Part shown: positions 36,598 to 44,547 of the stretch, piece after piece | How positions within the stretch are numbered: the stretch's first letter is position 1 | How the letters are laid out: every line of letters begins with the position of its first letter | DNA from: Dethiosulfovibrio faecalis | GTDB taxonomy: Bacteria; Synergistota; Synergistia; Synergistales; Dethiosulfovibrionaceae | NCBI RefSeq assembly: GCF_021568795.1 | Contig: NZ_JAKGUE010000001.1 | Span: forward strand, 186,001 to 250,000 | Direction: 5' to 3' | Length of the DNA stretch: 64,000 nt | Notes under the pieces: generated by a model | What the model was told of the DNA's origin: nothing | What the model saw: only the letters and a program-made list of their open reading frames with translations | The model's database searches: none | Translations under genes and position numbers: made by a program

Positions 36598-37391
36598 CCC
36601 AAAGCCGAAACAGATTCGTAGATCTCATAAACAGACATTCCTGGCCCAAGGCGATCGCTGTGACAGGAGCTTTGGGTTCCGGCAAGACCGAGTGGGTTCT
36701 TAATCTGGCGTTGGGGTTCAGTTCAGTCGGTGAGGACGTGACCATCGCGGACGTGGACATAATAAACCCCTATTTCTGCATCCGTCAGGTCAGTGAGACC
36801 CTGGAGGACAGTGGATTCAAGGTACTTACCGCTCCGGACAGCGCTAAATGGGCCGATATGCCCCTGGTGACGGCTCAGGTAGACTGGGCACTTTCTGAGC
36901 CCAACGGCAGGTTGCTCATGGACGTAGGGGGAGATGCGGAAGGAGCGCTGGCGTTAAAAAAGTACAAGGATAGAATGGTTTCCGCTGGATATCTGCTTAT
37001 CCTCGTGGTAAACGCCTACCGTCCAATGACCTCGACAGTAGAGGGGATCTCCAAGATGAGAAAACGTATGGAAGAGATCGGCGAACTTGAAGTAGGAGCG
37101 CTGATCTGCAACTCTCACCTCATGACTGAGACTACTGTAGATGTCGTAGAAGAAGGCCTGAAACTGGTGGAGGCTGCCGGAAAAGAGATGGATCTTCCGG
37201 TCCTCTACACCGGAGTGCCACCTCAACTTGACGACGAGGCCGTAAGGAGATTCGCCAGCAGAGAGGCGTCCCCGTGGCCCGTTTCACGATATATGTTGCT
37301 TCCATGGGAAGAGGGTGCCATGTGGTCTACAGGGGTACCCTCCAAAAACCAAGGAGCTCGAATCCTCCGTCAGGAGGCTGACAAGGGCTAA
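36594..37391 (+). CDS. P-loop ATPase of MinD/CobQ-like type, linked to 2-oxoacid oxidoreductase genes
   Basis: 265 residues. Walker A is GALGSGKTE, near residue 30, without the extra lysine of the deviant ParA/MinD motif; ADVDIINPYFCIRQ and LLMDVGGDAEGALAL follow as switch/Walker B-like segments. No DNA-binding or membrane-targeting tail is evident. Substrate unknown. It is coupled to fmt by ATGA and precedes the ferredoxin gene by 41 nt, so a role in maturing or regulating the oxidoreductase is possible. Similar ATPase-ferredoxin-KOR clusters occur in other anaerobes. Function not claimed. Confidence 0.75.
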   Translation: MTQSRNRFVDLINRHSWPKAIAVTGALGSGKTEWVLNLALGFSSVGEDVTIADVDIINPYFCIRQVSETLEDSGFKVLTAPDSAKWADMPLVTAQVDWALSEPNGRLLMDVGGDAEGALALKKYKDRMVSAGYLLILVVNAYRPMTSTVEGISKMRKRMEEIGELEVGALICNSHLMTETTVDVVEEGLKLVEAAGKEMDLPVLYTGVPPQLDDEAVRRFASREASPWPVSRYMLLPWEEGAMWSTGVPSKNQGARILRQEADKG

Positions 37392-37432
37392 AGTAAAGTG
37401 CAGCAAAAAACGCGAGAGGGGTGTTGTTGCTC

Positions 37433-37648
37433 ATGGCAAAAGGGCGAATAGAAGTCGCCGAAGAGTACTGCAAGAGCTGTGGCCTGTGCGTGGCCGCCTG
37501 CCCGGTCAAGGTGCTTCGTATTTCGGATCATCTTAACTCGAAGGGTCACCGTCCAGTGGAGCAGTACAAGGAAGGTTGTATCGGTTGTGGGATGTGTGCC
37601 ATCTCCTGTCCCGATGCGGTCATCGAGGTCTACAAGGAAACGGAGTAG
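37433..37648 (+). CDS. 2[4Fe-4S] ferredoxin subunit of 2-oxoacid oxidoreductase (delta)
   Basis: 71-residue ferredoxin with two complete cluster motifs, CKSCGLCVAACP and CIGCGMCAISCP. It carries electrons from the TPP-dependent catalytic subunits encoded just downstream to external ferredoxin. Start is ambiguous: ATG 37433 gives MAKGRIEV; in-frame GTG 37421 and TTGs 37424/37427 lie nearer the GAGAGGGG (37414-37421). The alpha subunit gene starts 11 nt after the stop. Symbol usage (korD/vorD/porD) depends on substrate, which is not proven. Confidence 0.9.
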   Translation: MAKGRIEVAEEYCKSCGLCVAACPVKVLRISDHLNSKGHRPVEQYKEGCIGCGMCAISCPDAVIEVYKETE

Positions 37649-37659
37649 GGGGGATCGAT

Positions 37660-38718
37660 ATGGCTAAGGTATTAATGAAAGGAACCGAGGCGATAGCTGA
37701 GGCTGCCATCCAGGCCGGTTGCAGATATTTCTTCGGATATCCCATCACACCGCAGAACGAGATCCCCGAGTATATGTCTGCTCATCTTCCCGAGCACGGA
37801 GGGATCTATATTCAGGGAGAGAGCGAGGTCGCTTCGGTCAACATGATACTGGGTGCCGCTGCCACGGGATACCAGGTAATGACCACGTCCTCCAGCCCGG
37901 GAATCTCTCTTATGTCCGAGGGACTCAGCTATATCGCCGGATCGGAGCTTCCGGCTGTCGTGGTCAACGTCATGAGAGGAGGCCCAGGTCTCGGAGGTAT
38001 CCTACCGTCGCAGGCGGACTATCTTCAGGCTACCAAAGGCGGTGGAAACGGAGACTATCATCTGATGGTGTTCGCTCCCAGCACCCTTCAGGAAACGGTG
38101 GAGGTCGTACAGTCCGCATGGGATTACGCCTTCAAATATAGAAACCCGGTCATGATCCTGGCCGACGGCTTCATGGGACAGATGATGGAGCCGGTGGAGA
38201 TAACCCCTCATGAGACGGAGAGAGGGGACTGGAAAAACTGGGGACTGGGAAACAAGGGAACCAGAGAGGGTAAAAAGAGATCTCTTATCAAGAGCATGTA
38301 TCTCACCGCCGAGCTTCTTGAGGCACATAACAGCAAGCTTCAGGAAAAGTACGACAGGATGCAGAAAGAGGACGTCAAGTGGGAGGAGCTTCACGTAGAG
38401 GACGCCGAATTGGTCATAGCTTCCTACGGAACTACCGCCCGTATCGCCAAGTCCGCCATAAGTCACCTGAGAGAGCAGGGGTACAAGGTCGGAATGATCC
38501 GTCCCATAACCCTGTTCCCCTTCCCCTACGAGCCCTTCGAGAAGCTTACCGATAGGGTGAAGCATATTCTAGATCTCGAGATGAACATGGGGCAGATGAT
38601 AGACGACGTCAAGATCGCTACGAAGAGCCGTTTCCCCGTCAGCTTCTACGGTCGTTGCGGTGGAGTAGCCCCCTCGGTCGAAGAGATCGAGAATCAGTGT
38701 AAGCAAATCCTGGGATAG
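37660..38718 (+). CDS. vorB: 2-oxoacid:ferredoxin oxidoreductase alpha subunit (VorB type)
   Basis: 352-residue pyrimidine-binding/transketolase-like subunit. YPITPQNEIPEYM, the ESEVASVNMILGAA segment, MTTSSSPGISLMSEG and the GGPGLGGILPSQADY motif match the KOR/VOR alpha family, closest in style to VorB of branched-chain 2-oxoacid oxidoreductases. It produces acyl-CoA from 2-oxoacids (from valine, leucine, isoleucine or glutamate) with reduced ferredoxin. The ATG at 37660 follows GGGGGGATCG; the longer open frame upstream overlaps the ferredoxin and is not used. Substrate choice is inferred, not shown. Confidence 0.88.
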   Translation: MAKVLMKGTEAIAEAAIQAGCRYFFGYPITPQNEIPEYMSAHLPEHGGIYIQGESEVASVNMILGAAATGYQVMTTSSSPGISLMSEGLSYIAGSELPAVVVNVMRGGPGLGGILPSQADYLQATKGGGNGDYHLMVFAPSTLQETVEVVQSAWDYAFKYRNPVMILADGFMGQMMEPVEITPHETERGDWKNWGLGNKGTREGKKRSLIKSMYLTAELLEAHNSKLQEKYDRMQKEDVKWEELHVEDAELVIASYGTTARIAKSAISHLREQGYKVGMIRPITLFPFPYEPFEKLTDRVKHILDLEMNMGQMIDDVKIATKSRFPVSFYGRCGGVAPSVEEIENQCKQILG

Positions 38719-38730
38719 GGGGTCCTCATA

Positions 38731-39477
38731 ATGGCTGAAACCAAAGTTTATTCTCGTCCTACGACCTGGGCAAAAGACATCCACACCCATTATTGTCCCG
38801 GTTGCGGTCATGGAATAGCCCACAGGATGATCTGCGAGGTCATCGATGAGATGGGCATACAGGAAGAGACTGTCAGCATGTCCCCGGTGGGATGTGCTGC
38901 GATGATGTACGACTATATCGACATAGATTACGTCGAGGCAGCTCATGGTAGAGCTCCGGCAACCGCCACCGGTATCAAAAGGGTTCTCCCGGACAAGTTC
39001 GTCTTTACCTATCAGGGAGACGGAGATCTGGCCTCCATCGGCATGGCAGAGATCGTCCACGCCGCCAACAGGGGGGAGAAGTTCTGCACCTTCTTCATCA
39101 ATAACGCCATATACGGCATGACCGGTGGACAGATGGCACCTACGACCCTTATAGGTCAGAAGGCCACCACCTGTCCTCAGGGAAGAGATCCCGAGCTTGC
39201 AGGATTTCCTATGAGAATGTGCGAGATGCTTGCCACACTGGAGACCCCTGCCTATATAGAGAGAGTCTCTTTGGCCAAGCCGAAGTACATCATGCAGGCC
39301 AAGAAGGCCTTTCAGAAAGCCTTTAACTACCAGAAGGAAGGCAGAGGGTTCTGCTTCATAGAGGTCCTCTCCACCTGCCCCACCAACTGGGGTATGAACC
39401 CGGTGGAGGCCTTCGAGTGGCAGATAGAGAAGATGATCCCCTACTATCCTCTGGGCGTCTTCAAGGACTTCGAGTAA
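38731..39477 (+). CDS. 2-oxoacid:ferredoxin oxidoreductase beta subunit (TPP-binding)
   Basis: 248 residues. TPP/Mg2+ motif GDGDLASIGMAEIVHAANR followed by NNAIYGMTGGQMAPTT, and the N-terminal CPGCGHGIAHR with the cysteine pair characteristic of KOR/VOR beta subunits. YDYIDIDYVEAAHGRAPATA is also typical. It holds the thiamine cofactor and, in KOR/PFOR relatives, a [4Fe-4S] cluster near it. Sits between alpha and gamma genes with 12-13 nt gaps. Confidence 0.9.
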   Translation: MAETKVYSRPTTWAKDIHTHYCPGCGHGIAHRMICEVIDEMGIQEETVSMSPVGCAAMMYDYIDIDYVEAAHGRAPATATGIKRVLPDKFVFTYQGDGDLASIGMAEIVHAANRGEKFCTFFINNAIYGMTGGQMAPTTLIGQKATTCPQGRDPELAGFPMRMCEMLATLETPAYIERVSLAKPKYIMQAKKAFQKAFNYQKEGRGFCFIEVLSTCPTNWGMNPVEAFEWQIEKMIPYYPLGVFKDFE

Positions 39478-39490
39478 GGGGGCCGGTGAT

Positions 39491-40054
39491 ATGTCCGATA
39501 AGTTTTACATGGATCTTCTAGCCGCCGGCTTCGGCGGACAGGGAATAATGATGTTGGGGCAGTTGGTAGCCTATTCGGGAATACACCAGGGACGTCACGT
39601 GACCTGGATTCCCGCCTACGGTCCCGAGATGCGCGGAGGTACCGCGAACTGCTCCTGCGTGGTGAGCAGCGAGGAGATCGGATCTCCCGTCGTGGGCTCC
39701 GCCGACGTAGTGGTTGTGATGAACCAGCCTTCGCTGGAGAAGTTTGCTCCCAGGGTCAAGCCCGGTGGGTATCTCATCTACAACAGCGATCTCGTTGAGT
39801 ATTCCTCTCCCAGGACGGACGTAACGGTCCTTCCCGTTCCGGCTCAGACGATGGCCCACGATCTCGGAAGCGACAGGGTTGCCAACATAATAATGCTCGG
39901 AGTTATCGTCAAGGCCTCCGGCATGGTGTCCAAGGAGGATGCTCTTGAGACCATAAAGGAGAAGCTTGGAGCCAAGAAACCCAAGTTCCTTCCGATGAAC
40001 CTCGAGGCCTTCGACAAGGGTATGTCCGTAGCCGAAGAGCTGATAAACAGATAG
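39491..40054 (+). CDS. 2-oxoacid:ferredoxin oxidoreductase gamma subunit
   Basis: 187 residues. GFGGQGIMMLGQLVAYSGI is the family's opening motif, then YGPEMRGGTANC and NQPSLEKFAPRVKPGGYLIYNS. The gamma domain helps bind CoA and completes the four-part enzyme. Start ATG 39491 follows GGGGGCCGGTG. Last gene of the oxidoreductase set; the Nudix gene starts 3 nt later, so it belongs to the same transcript. Confidence 0.9.
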   Translation: MSDKFYMDLLAAGFGGQGIMMLGQLVAYSGIHQGRHVTWIPAYGPEMRGGTANCSCVVSSEEIGSPVVGSADVVVVMNQPSLEKFAPRVKPGGYLIYNSDLVEYSSPRTDVTVLPVPAQTMAHDLGSDRVANIIMLGVIVKASGMVSKEDALETIKEKLGAKKPKFLPMNLEAFDKGMSVAEELINR

Positions 40055-40057
40055 CCC

Positions 40058-40600
40058 ATGGATCAAAGGGAGAGGTCGATAGCCTCCAGGTCGGTTTACG
40101 AGGGGAATATACTGAACCTTCGTGTGGACGACGTGGTAATGCCAAACGGTAGAGAGACCAAGAGAGAGGTCGTCGAACATTCTCCCGCGGTCGGAATCGT
40201 GGCCGTTCAGGACGGATGTCTGTTTTTGGTGGAACAGTTCAGATATGCGGTGAGAACCTCTATCTTGGAGATCCCGGCAGGCATAGTCGAAAAGGGTGAA
40301 TCCCCCTTCGAGACCGCTTGCAGGGAGATACAGGAGGAGATAGGCTATCGAGCCGACCGAATGGAGGAGATCGGGAGACTATACACATCTCCGGGGTTCA
40401 GCGAGGAAGAACTGATTTTCTTCTGGGCCGAGGGGCTCTCCCCTTCGAAACTTCCCGCCGACGACGACGAATCGATCGTGGTACGCAAAGTGCCTATATC
40501 TGAAGTTTGGAATATGATCCGAGACGGGACGATCCGAGACGGTAAGACCGTTGCGATCCTTTCCCGACTGGCTTTAGAGGGAAAAATAGCATATCATTAA
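40058..40600 (+). CDS. nudF: ADP-ribose pyrophosphatase-type Nudix hydrolase
   Basis: 180 residues. The Nudix box is complete from the glycine of AGIVEKGE to the REIQEEIG acid cluster, and IPAG upstream plus LYTSPGFSEEELIFFWA fit ADP-ribose pyrophosphatases. It hydrolyses ADP-ribose to AMP and ribose-5-phosphate. Weak ribosome site; starts 3 nt after the gamma subunit stop, probably by coupling. A strong terminator follows at once. Confidence 0.9.
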   Translation: MDQRERSIASRSVYEGNILNLRVDDVVMPNGRETKREVVEHSPAVGIVAVQDGCLFLVEQFRYAVRTSILEIPAGIVEKGESPFETACREIQEEIGYRADRMEEIGRLYTSPGFSEEELIFFWAEGLSPSKLPADDDESIVVRKVPISEVWNMIRDGTIRDGKTVAILSRLALEGKIAYH

Positions 40601-40623
40601 GGGAGGCCTTGTGCCTCCCTTTT
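40599..40623 (+). terminator. Rho-independent terminator after nudF
   Basis: Stem AAGGGAGGC / GCCTCCCTT (nine pairs), CTTGT loop, with TTTT at 40620-40623. The stem begins inside the nudF stop codon. Ends the def-to-nudF transcript. Confidence 0.88.
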
Positions 40624-40650
40624 CGTTATCCTTCGTCAGGAGCTGAGTCT

Positions 40651-41544
40651 ATGACGTCTTTCTCTTCCATCCTAGGACAATTTTTAAGCTATCTCTCTCT
40701 GGAGCTGGGCGAGAGCCAGAACACCTGCAAAGCTTACCGTGTCGATATAAGTCAATGGAACGATTTCTGTTCCCGATCGGGCAGGGATTCCGTTGCCTCC
40801 GACTCGGACCTTTACGGAAAATACGTCCACTATATGAGATCGATCGACCTTGCTCCGGCTACGATTCAGAGGAAGTGCGCCGCGGTCAGGACATGGATTA
40901 ACTTCTTGGTCGTGGAGGGCTATGTCTCGGACGATGTCCCTATGCCGACCTTGCCGGATAGGCCTAAAAGACTGCCTCAGCTTTTGACCGAAGGCGAGAT
41001 CTCCAGGCTTTTAGGGGCCTGTGACGGGGACCCCATGGGGTATCTGGACTTCAGGGATAGAGCCATATTGGAGACCCTTTACGGATGTGGCCTGAGGGCC
41101 TCCGAGCTATGTTCTCTGAAGCTGAGGGATCTTCAATTCGAGAGGGGCAGTATGATAATATTCGGCAAGGGGAGCAAAGAGAGAATGGTCCCCTTGGTGG
41201 GAAGCGCTAGACGGTGGATTGAGCGTTTTATAGACGAGGCAAGGCCGTCGGTGGTAAAAGAGGGCGTCGACCAGGTTTTCCTGTCCAGAAACGGACGTCC
41301 AATGAGGCGGGAGTCTCTGTGGAAGATGATAAGAAAAAGAGGCTCCGTTGCAGGTATCTCTCAGAGTCGTCTTCATCCTCATGTGATAAGACATACCGTG
41401 GCCAGCCATCTTCTAAGAAGAGGCATGGATCTTCGGACTCTGCAGGAGTTTCTGGGACACGAGTCCATCGGCACTACGGAAAAGTATCTTCATTTCGATC
41501 AGGAGCTGCGGGATGTCTACGACCGTAGTCATCCTAGAGCATAG
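40651..41544 (+). CDS. xerD: Tyrosine recombinase XerC/XerD
   Basis: 297 residues. SAM-like N-terminal core-binding domain (~1-90) and catalytic domain with Arg in GLRASEL, Lys in GKGSKER, His-X2-Arg in HVIRHTVASHL, His in LGHESI and the nucleophile Tyr in TEKYLHFD. These match housekeeping Xer proteins that resolve chromosome dimers at dif rather than integrases. ATG 40651 is chosen with AGGAG 8 nt upstream. Followed by nucleoside phosphorylase genes, as in Clostridia. XerC versus XerD cannot be separated from sequence alone here. Confidence 0.88.
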   Translation: MTSFSSILGQFLSYLSLELGESQNTCKAYRVDISQWNDFCSRSGRDSVASDSDLYGKYVHYMRSIDLAPATIQRKCAAVRTWINFLVVEGYVSDDVPMPTLPDRPKRLPQLLTEGEISRLLGACDGDPMGYLDFRDRAILETLYGCGLRASELCSLKLRDLQFERGSMIIFGKGSKERMVPLVGSARRWIERFIDEARPSVVKEGVDQVFLSRNGRPMRRESLWKMIRKRGSVAGISQSRLHPHVIRHTVASHLLRRGMDLRTLQEFLGHESIGTTEKYLHFDQELRDVYDRSHPRA

Positions 41545-41564
41545 ATACCCAGGAGGTAGATCGT

Positions 41565-42383
41565 ATGATCAAAAAGATAGACGAGGCGTTAAGTACTATA
41601 AAGGACAGAGTCGGCTTTACCCCGGATATCGCGGTGGTACTGGGCTCCGGGCTAGGAGCCTTGGCCGATGCCATAGAGAATCCCATAGTGATTCCCTACG
41701 AGGAGATCCCCCATTGGCCTATGTCGACGGCTCCAGGCCATGCCGGTAGGCTGGTGGCAGGGTCTTTCTGCGGTAAATTCGTCGTAGCCATGCAGGGAAG
41801 GCTGCATTTCTACGAGGGCTATCAGATGGACCAGGTCGTCTTTCCGGTAAGGGTATTCGGAAGATGGGGAATACCCTATTTCGTGGCCTCCAACGCCAGC
41901 GGCGGGATAGGTTACGGACTGGTGCCAGGGGATATGGTCTTGATACACGACCACATCAACCTCATGGGCACCAACCCTCTGATAGGTCCCAACCTCTCGG
42001 AACTGGGAGAGAGGTTCCCCGATATGTCCTACGCCTACGACAGGGATCTTCTGGATATAGCCGAGGAAGTGTCGAGGGATAAAGGAATAACAACAAGAAG
42101 AGGGGTATACGTGGCCTTCACCGGGCCTTCCTACGAGACCCCGGCGGAGATACGCATGGCCCGTACCCTTGGGGCCGATGTGGTCGGCATGTCCACCGTT
42201 CCGGAGGTCATAGTGGCCAGACAGGCCGGCATGAAGGTCTTCGCCGTCTCCTGCGTGGCCAACTATGCAGCAGGTATGACCGCTTCGGCTCTTTCCGAGC
42301 AGGAGGTCCTCGACGAGATGGGCAAGGCAGCGGGAAAGCTTACCGCCCTTGTCGGCGGGGTAATAGAGAAGCTGGAAATGTAG
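41565..42383 (+). CDS. punA: Purine-nucleoside phosphorylase (trimeric type)
   Basis: 272-residue PNP family I protein. VLGSGLGALADAI (phosphate loop), STAPGHAGRL, QGRLHFYEGY, SNASGGI, GPSYETPAEIR and GMSTVPEV are present. The base-binding Asn is kept in VSCVANYAAG, pointing to 6-oxopurines (inosine, guanosine). Cleaves purine nucleosides to base and ribose-1-phosphate. AGGAGG lies 8-13 nt before ATG. Two nt before pdp, forming a nucleoside salvage pair. Confidence 0.93.
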   Translation: MIKKIDEALSTIKDRVGFTPDIAVVLGSGLGALADAIENPIVIPYEEIPHWPMSTAPGHAGRLVAGSFCGKFVVAMQGRLHFYEGYQMDQVVFPVRVFGRWGIPYFVASNASGGIGYGLVPGDMVLIHDHINLMGTNPLIGPNLSELGERFPDMSYAYDRDLLDIAEEVSRDKGITTRRGVYVAFTGPSYETPAEIRMARTLGADVVGMSTVPEVIVARQAGMKVFAVSCVANYAAGMTASALSEQEVLDEMGKAAGKLTALVGGVIEKLEM

Positions 42384-42385
42384 CC

Positions 42386-43696
42386 ATGTTCGACGTCTTG
42401 AGGTTCATAGAGACCAAAAGGGACCGAAGGAAACACGATAAAGGGGATATCGAGGCCTTCGTGACCGACGCTCTGACCGGACAGGTAAAGGAATATCACA
42501 TCGCCGCCTGGCTGATGGCGGTCTACCTCAACGGGATGGAGGAGGACGAGCTCCTGAGCTTTACCTCCGCTCTCGCCGAATCGGGAAAGAGGGTTTCCTT
42601 CCCTAAAGGATTGAACTGCATCGATAAACACAGCACCGGCGGCGTGGGAGACAAGACCTCTATGGTTCTGGTCCCCTTGGTGGCCTCCTGCGGCGTTCCG
42701 GTGGCAAAGCTCTCGGGGAGAGGGCTTGGCTTTACCGGAGGTACTGTGGATAAGCTCGAATCGATCCCGGGATTCAGGGTCGATATGTCTCTGGCAAATT
42801 TCAGCGATCAGGTGGAGAGGATCGGTTGCGCCATCGCCGGTCATTCTCACGATCTGGCGCCGGCGGAGGCCCTTTTCTACGAGCTCAGAGACGTGACCTC
42901 CACCGTTCAATCCGTACCTCTCATCTGTTCGAGCATCGTGAGCAAGAAGATCGCCGGGGGAGCCTCCGGCTTCGTCTTCGACGTAAAATACGGTTCCGGG
43001 GCGTTGATGGAGAGTCTTCAGGACGCGGAGATCCTGGCGAAATCCCTGGTGGACGTATCCGATAAGCTGGGTTTCCCAAGCTCTGCCCTCATAACCTCCA
43101 TGGAACAGCCACTAGGAAGATGGGTAGGAAACTCTATGGAGGTTGTCGAAGCCATAGAGGTTCTGGGAGGCGGTGGACCTGAGGATACGGTGGATCTGTG
43201 TCTTGATCTTGCGGGAGAGATGATCTTTCAGGGCGGCCGGGCCGATTCTCCCGATTCGGGGCGGGCCATGGCCCGAAATGCCCTTGATTCGGGAGAGGGA
43301 CTGAGAAAATTCGCCGATCTCGTCAGAGAACAGGGTGGAACGGAGGAGGTTCTCTTTAATCCTGAAAGATATCTCAAACACGGTCCGATGGTGCACGAGG
43401 TTAAAGCCGAGACCTCCGGTTTCGTCTATTCGGTGGACACCAAATCCGTCGGAGAGGCGGTCCGCAGGATAGGCGGTGGACGAATGAACAGGGAAGATCA
43501 GGTAGATCCCGGCGCCGCTATAGAGATAATGGTCGGTATCGGCGATTCCGTTACGGCAGGACAGCCTTTGATGAGGCTTTTCTGTAACGATAGATCCCTG
43601 GCCGATTCAGGCGTTCCCTTTGTTGCGGGAGCTTTTTCCATTCGGGAGGAGCCTTCCGAGGCGCCTAAGCTGGTTCAGGAGAGGATAGGAAGGTAG
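42386..43696 (+). CDS. pdp: Pyrimidine-nucleoside phosphorylase
   Basis: 436 residues of the thymidine/pyrimidine nucleoside phosphorylase family. Helical N-terminal domain, then the phosphate motif KHSTGGVGDKTSMVLVP, KLSGRGLGFTGGTVDKLESI, and DVKYGSGALM in the alpha/beta domain; C-terminal PYNP domain with the GGGRMNREDQVDPGAAIE stretch. Degrades uridine, thymidine and deoxyuridine. Normal length. The next gene begins at the base after its stop codon. Confidence 0.94.
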   Translation: MFDVLRFIETKRDRRKHDKGDIEAFVTDALTGQVKEYHIAAWLMAVYLNGMEEDELLSFTSALAESGKRVSFPKGLNCIDKHSTGGVGDKTSMVLVPLVASCGVPVAKLSGRGLGFTGGTVDKLESIPGFRVDMSLANFSDQVERIGCAIAGHSHDLAPAEALFYELRDVTSTVQSVPLICSSIVSKKIAGGASGFVFDVKYGSGALMESLQDAEILAKSLVDVSDKLGFPSSALITSMEQPLGRWVGNSMEVVEAIEVLGGGGPEDTVDLCLDLAGEMIFQGGRADSPDSGRAMARNALDSGEGLRKFADLVREQGGTEEVLFNPERYLKHGPMVHEVKAETSGFVYSVDTKSVGEAVRRIGGGRMNREDQVDPGAAIEIMVGIGDSVTAGQPLMRLFCNDRSLADSGVPFVAGAFSIREEPSEAPKLVQERIGR

Positions 43697-44101
43697 ATGG
43701 CCCTCATCCTTCGTCTGTTGCGGCTTCTGCTTCCCCTGTTTCTGTTTTATCTGATCGGCAAGATACTGAGGAGTTTCATAGCCGTTTATATGTATCAGAG
43801 AAGCCGGGGAGGCGGTGGATTTGGCGGATTCGGTTATGGAAATCCAGGCGGGGAGAGATCTGGAAGCGGAGGATTCTCCTACGATGGTCGTTCGACGATC
43901 GATCCCTATATCGTACTGGGTTGTTCCAGATCCAGTTCTACCGACGAGATAAAGAAAAAATACAGAGAGCTTATAGCCAAGTATCACCCCGATAGATTCG
44001 TGGGGATGAGTCTGGACGACGATTTCGTGAAATTGGCTTCGAAAAAATTTCAGGATATACAGGCCGCCTACGATTCCATAAGGAAAGAGAGGGGTTTTTG
44101 A
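43697..44101 (+). CDS. Membrane-anchored J-domain protein (DjlA-like)
   Basis: 134 residues. One N-terminal membrane helix (LILRLLRLLLPLFLFYLIGKIL), a Gly/Ser-rich linker (~residues 35-60), and a C-terminal J-domain (~68-132) with the HPD motif in IAKYHPDRF and the FQDIQAAYDSIRKERG helix like that of DjlA. It should stimulate DnaK at the inner membrane. The TerB domain of DjlA is missing, so this is a minimal version. Its ATG directly abuts the pdp stop codon. Client unknown. Confidence 0.8.
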   Translation: MALILRLLRLLLPLFLFYLIGKILRSFIAVYMYQRSRGGGGFGGFGYGNPGGERSGSGGFSYDGRSTIDPYIVLGCSRSSSTDEIKKKYRELIAKYHPDRFVGMSLDDDFVKLASKKFQDIQAAYDSIRKERGF

Positions 44102-44119
44102 CGACTGCTTTCCTCGGGG

Positions 44120-44148
44120 TTTTCAAATCGATCCTTATGGGGTACAAT
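44120..44148 (+). promoter_or_regulatory. Promoter for tRNA-Sec gene
   Basis: TTTTCA at 44120-44125 and TACAAT at 44143-44148 with 17-nt spacing; the expected start is about 8 nt before the tRNA 5' end. Moderately close to consensus. Confidence 0.5.
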
Positions 44149-44163
44149 ACATCACGTTTCGCT

Positions 44164-44262
44164 GGAAGCGAATGTGTCCTGGTGGGCGCCCCGGGCTTCA
44201 AACCCGCGCGGGAGGCGGTATAGGCCGTCTCCGGTGAGTTCGATTCTCACACGCTTCCGCCA
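44164..44262 (+). tRNA. selC: tRNA-Sec (anticodon TCA)
   Basis: 99-nt selenocysteine tRNA with encoded CCA. Acceptor arm GGAAGCGA / ACGCTTCC, 6-bp D stem GTGTCC / GGGCGC with a 4-nt loop, anticodon loop CTTCAAA with TCA at 44198-44200, an 8-bp variable arm GGAGGCGG / CCGTCTCC, and a 5-bp T arm GTGAG-TTCGATT-CTCAC. The 6-bp D stem, long variable arm and 13-bp acceptor-plus-T layout are unique to bacterial tRNA-Sec. The eighth acceptor pair is an A-A mismatch and the outermost anticodon-stem pair C-C. It implies UGA recoding in this organism; selA, selB and selD are not in the window. Confidence 0.92.
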
Positions 44263-44272
44263 AAATTAAGAC

Positions 44273-44302
44273 AAAAAGCCGCCTGTAAGGGCGGCTTTTT
44301 TT
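44273..44302 (+). terminator. Rho-independent terminator after tRNA-Sec
   Basis: Stem AAAAAGCCGCC / GGCGGCTTTTT (11 pairs), TGTAAG loop, followed by two more T. Strong and correctly placed 10 nt after the CCA end. Confidence 0.9.
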
Positions 44303-44318
44303 ATGGTCTCATATATGC

Positions 44319-44324
44319 TATAGT
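44319..44324 (+). promoter_or_regulatory. Tentative -10 element for the FMN riboswitch transcript
   Basis: TATAGT lies 10 nt before the aptamer. No good -35 is seen; the correctly spaced position falls in the T run of the preceding terminator. Confidence 0.3.
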
Positions 44325-44333
44325 TTCGACAGC

Positions 44334-44460
<127 letters not shown>

Positions 44461-44547
44461 TGCCGCATCTTAAATGGACATTCCCCCCCTTTTGCCTTCC
44501 CTTGTCCCGAGCCATGGTATCTCTATTCTCTCGGGAGGTCTCTTCAA

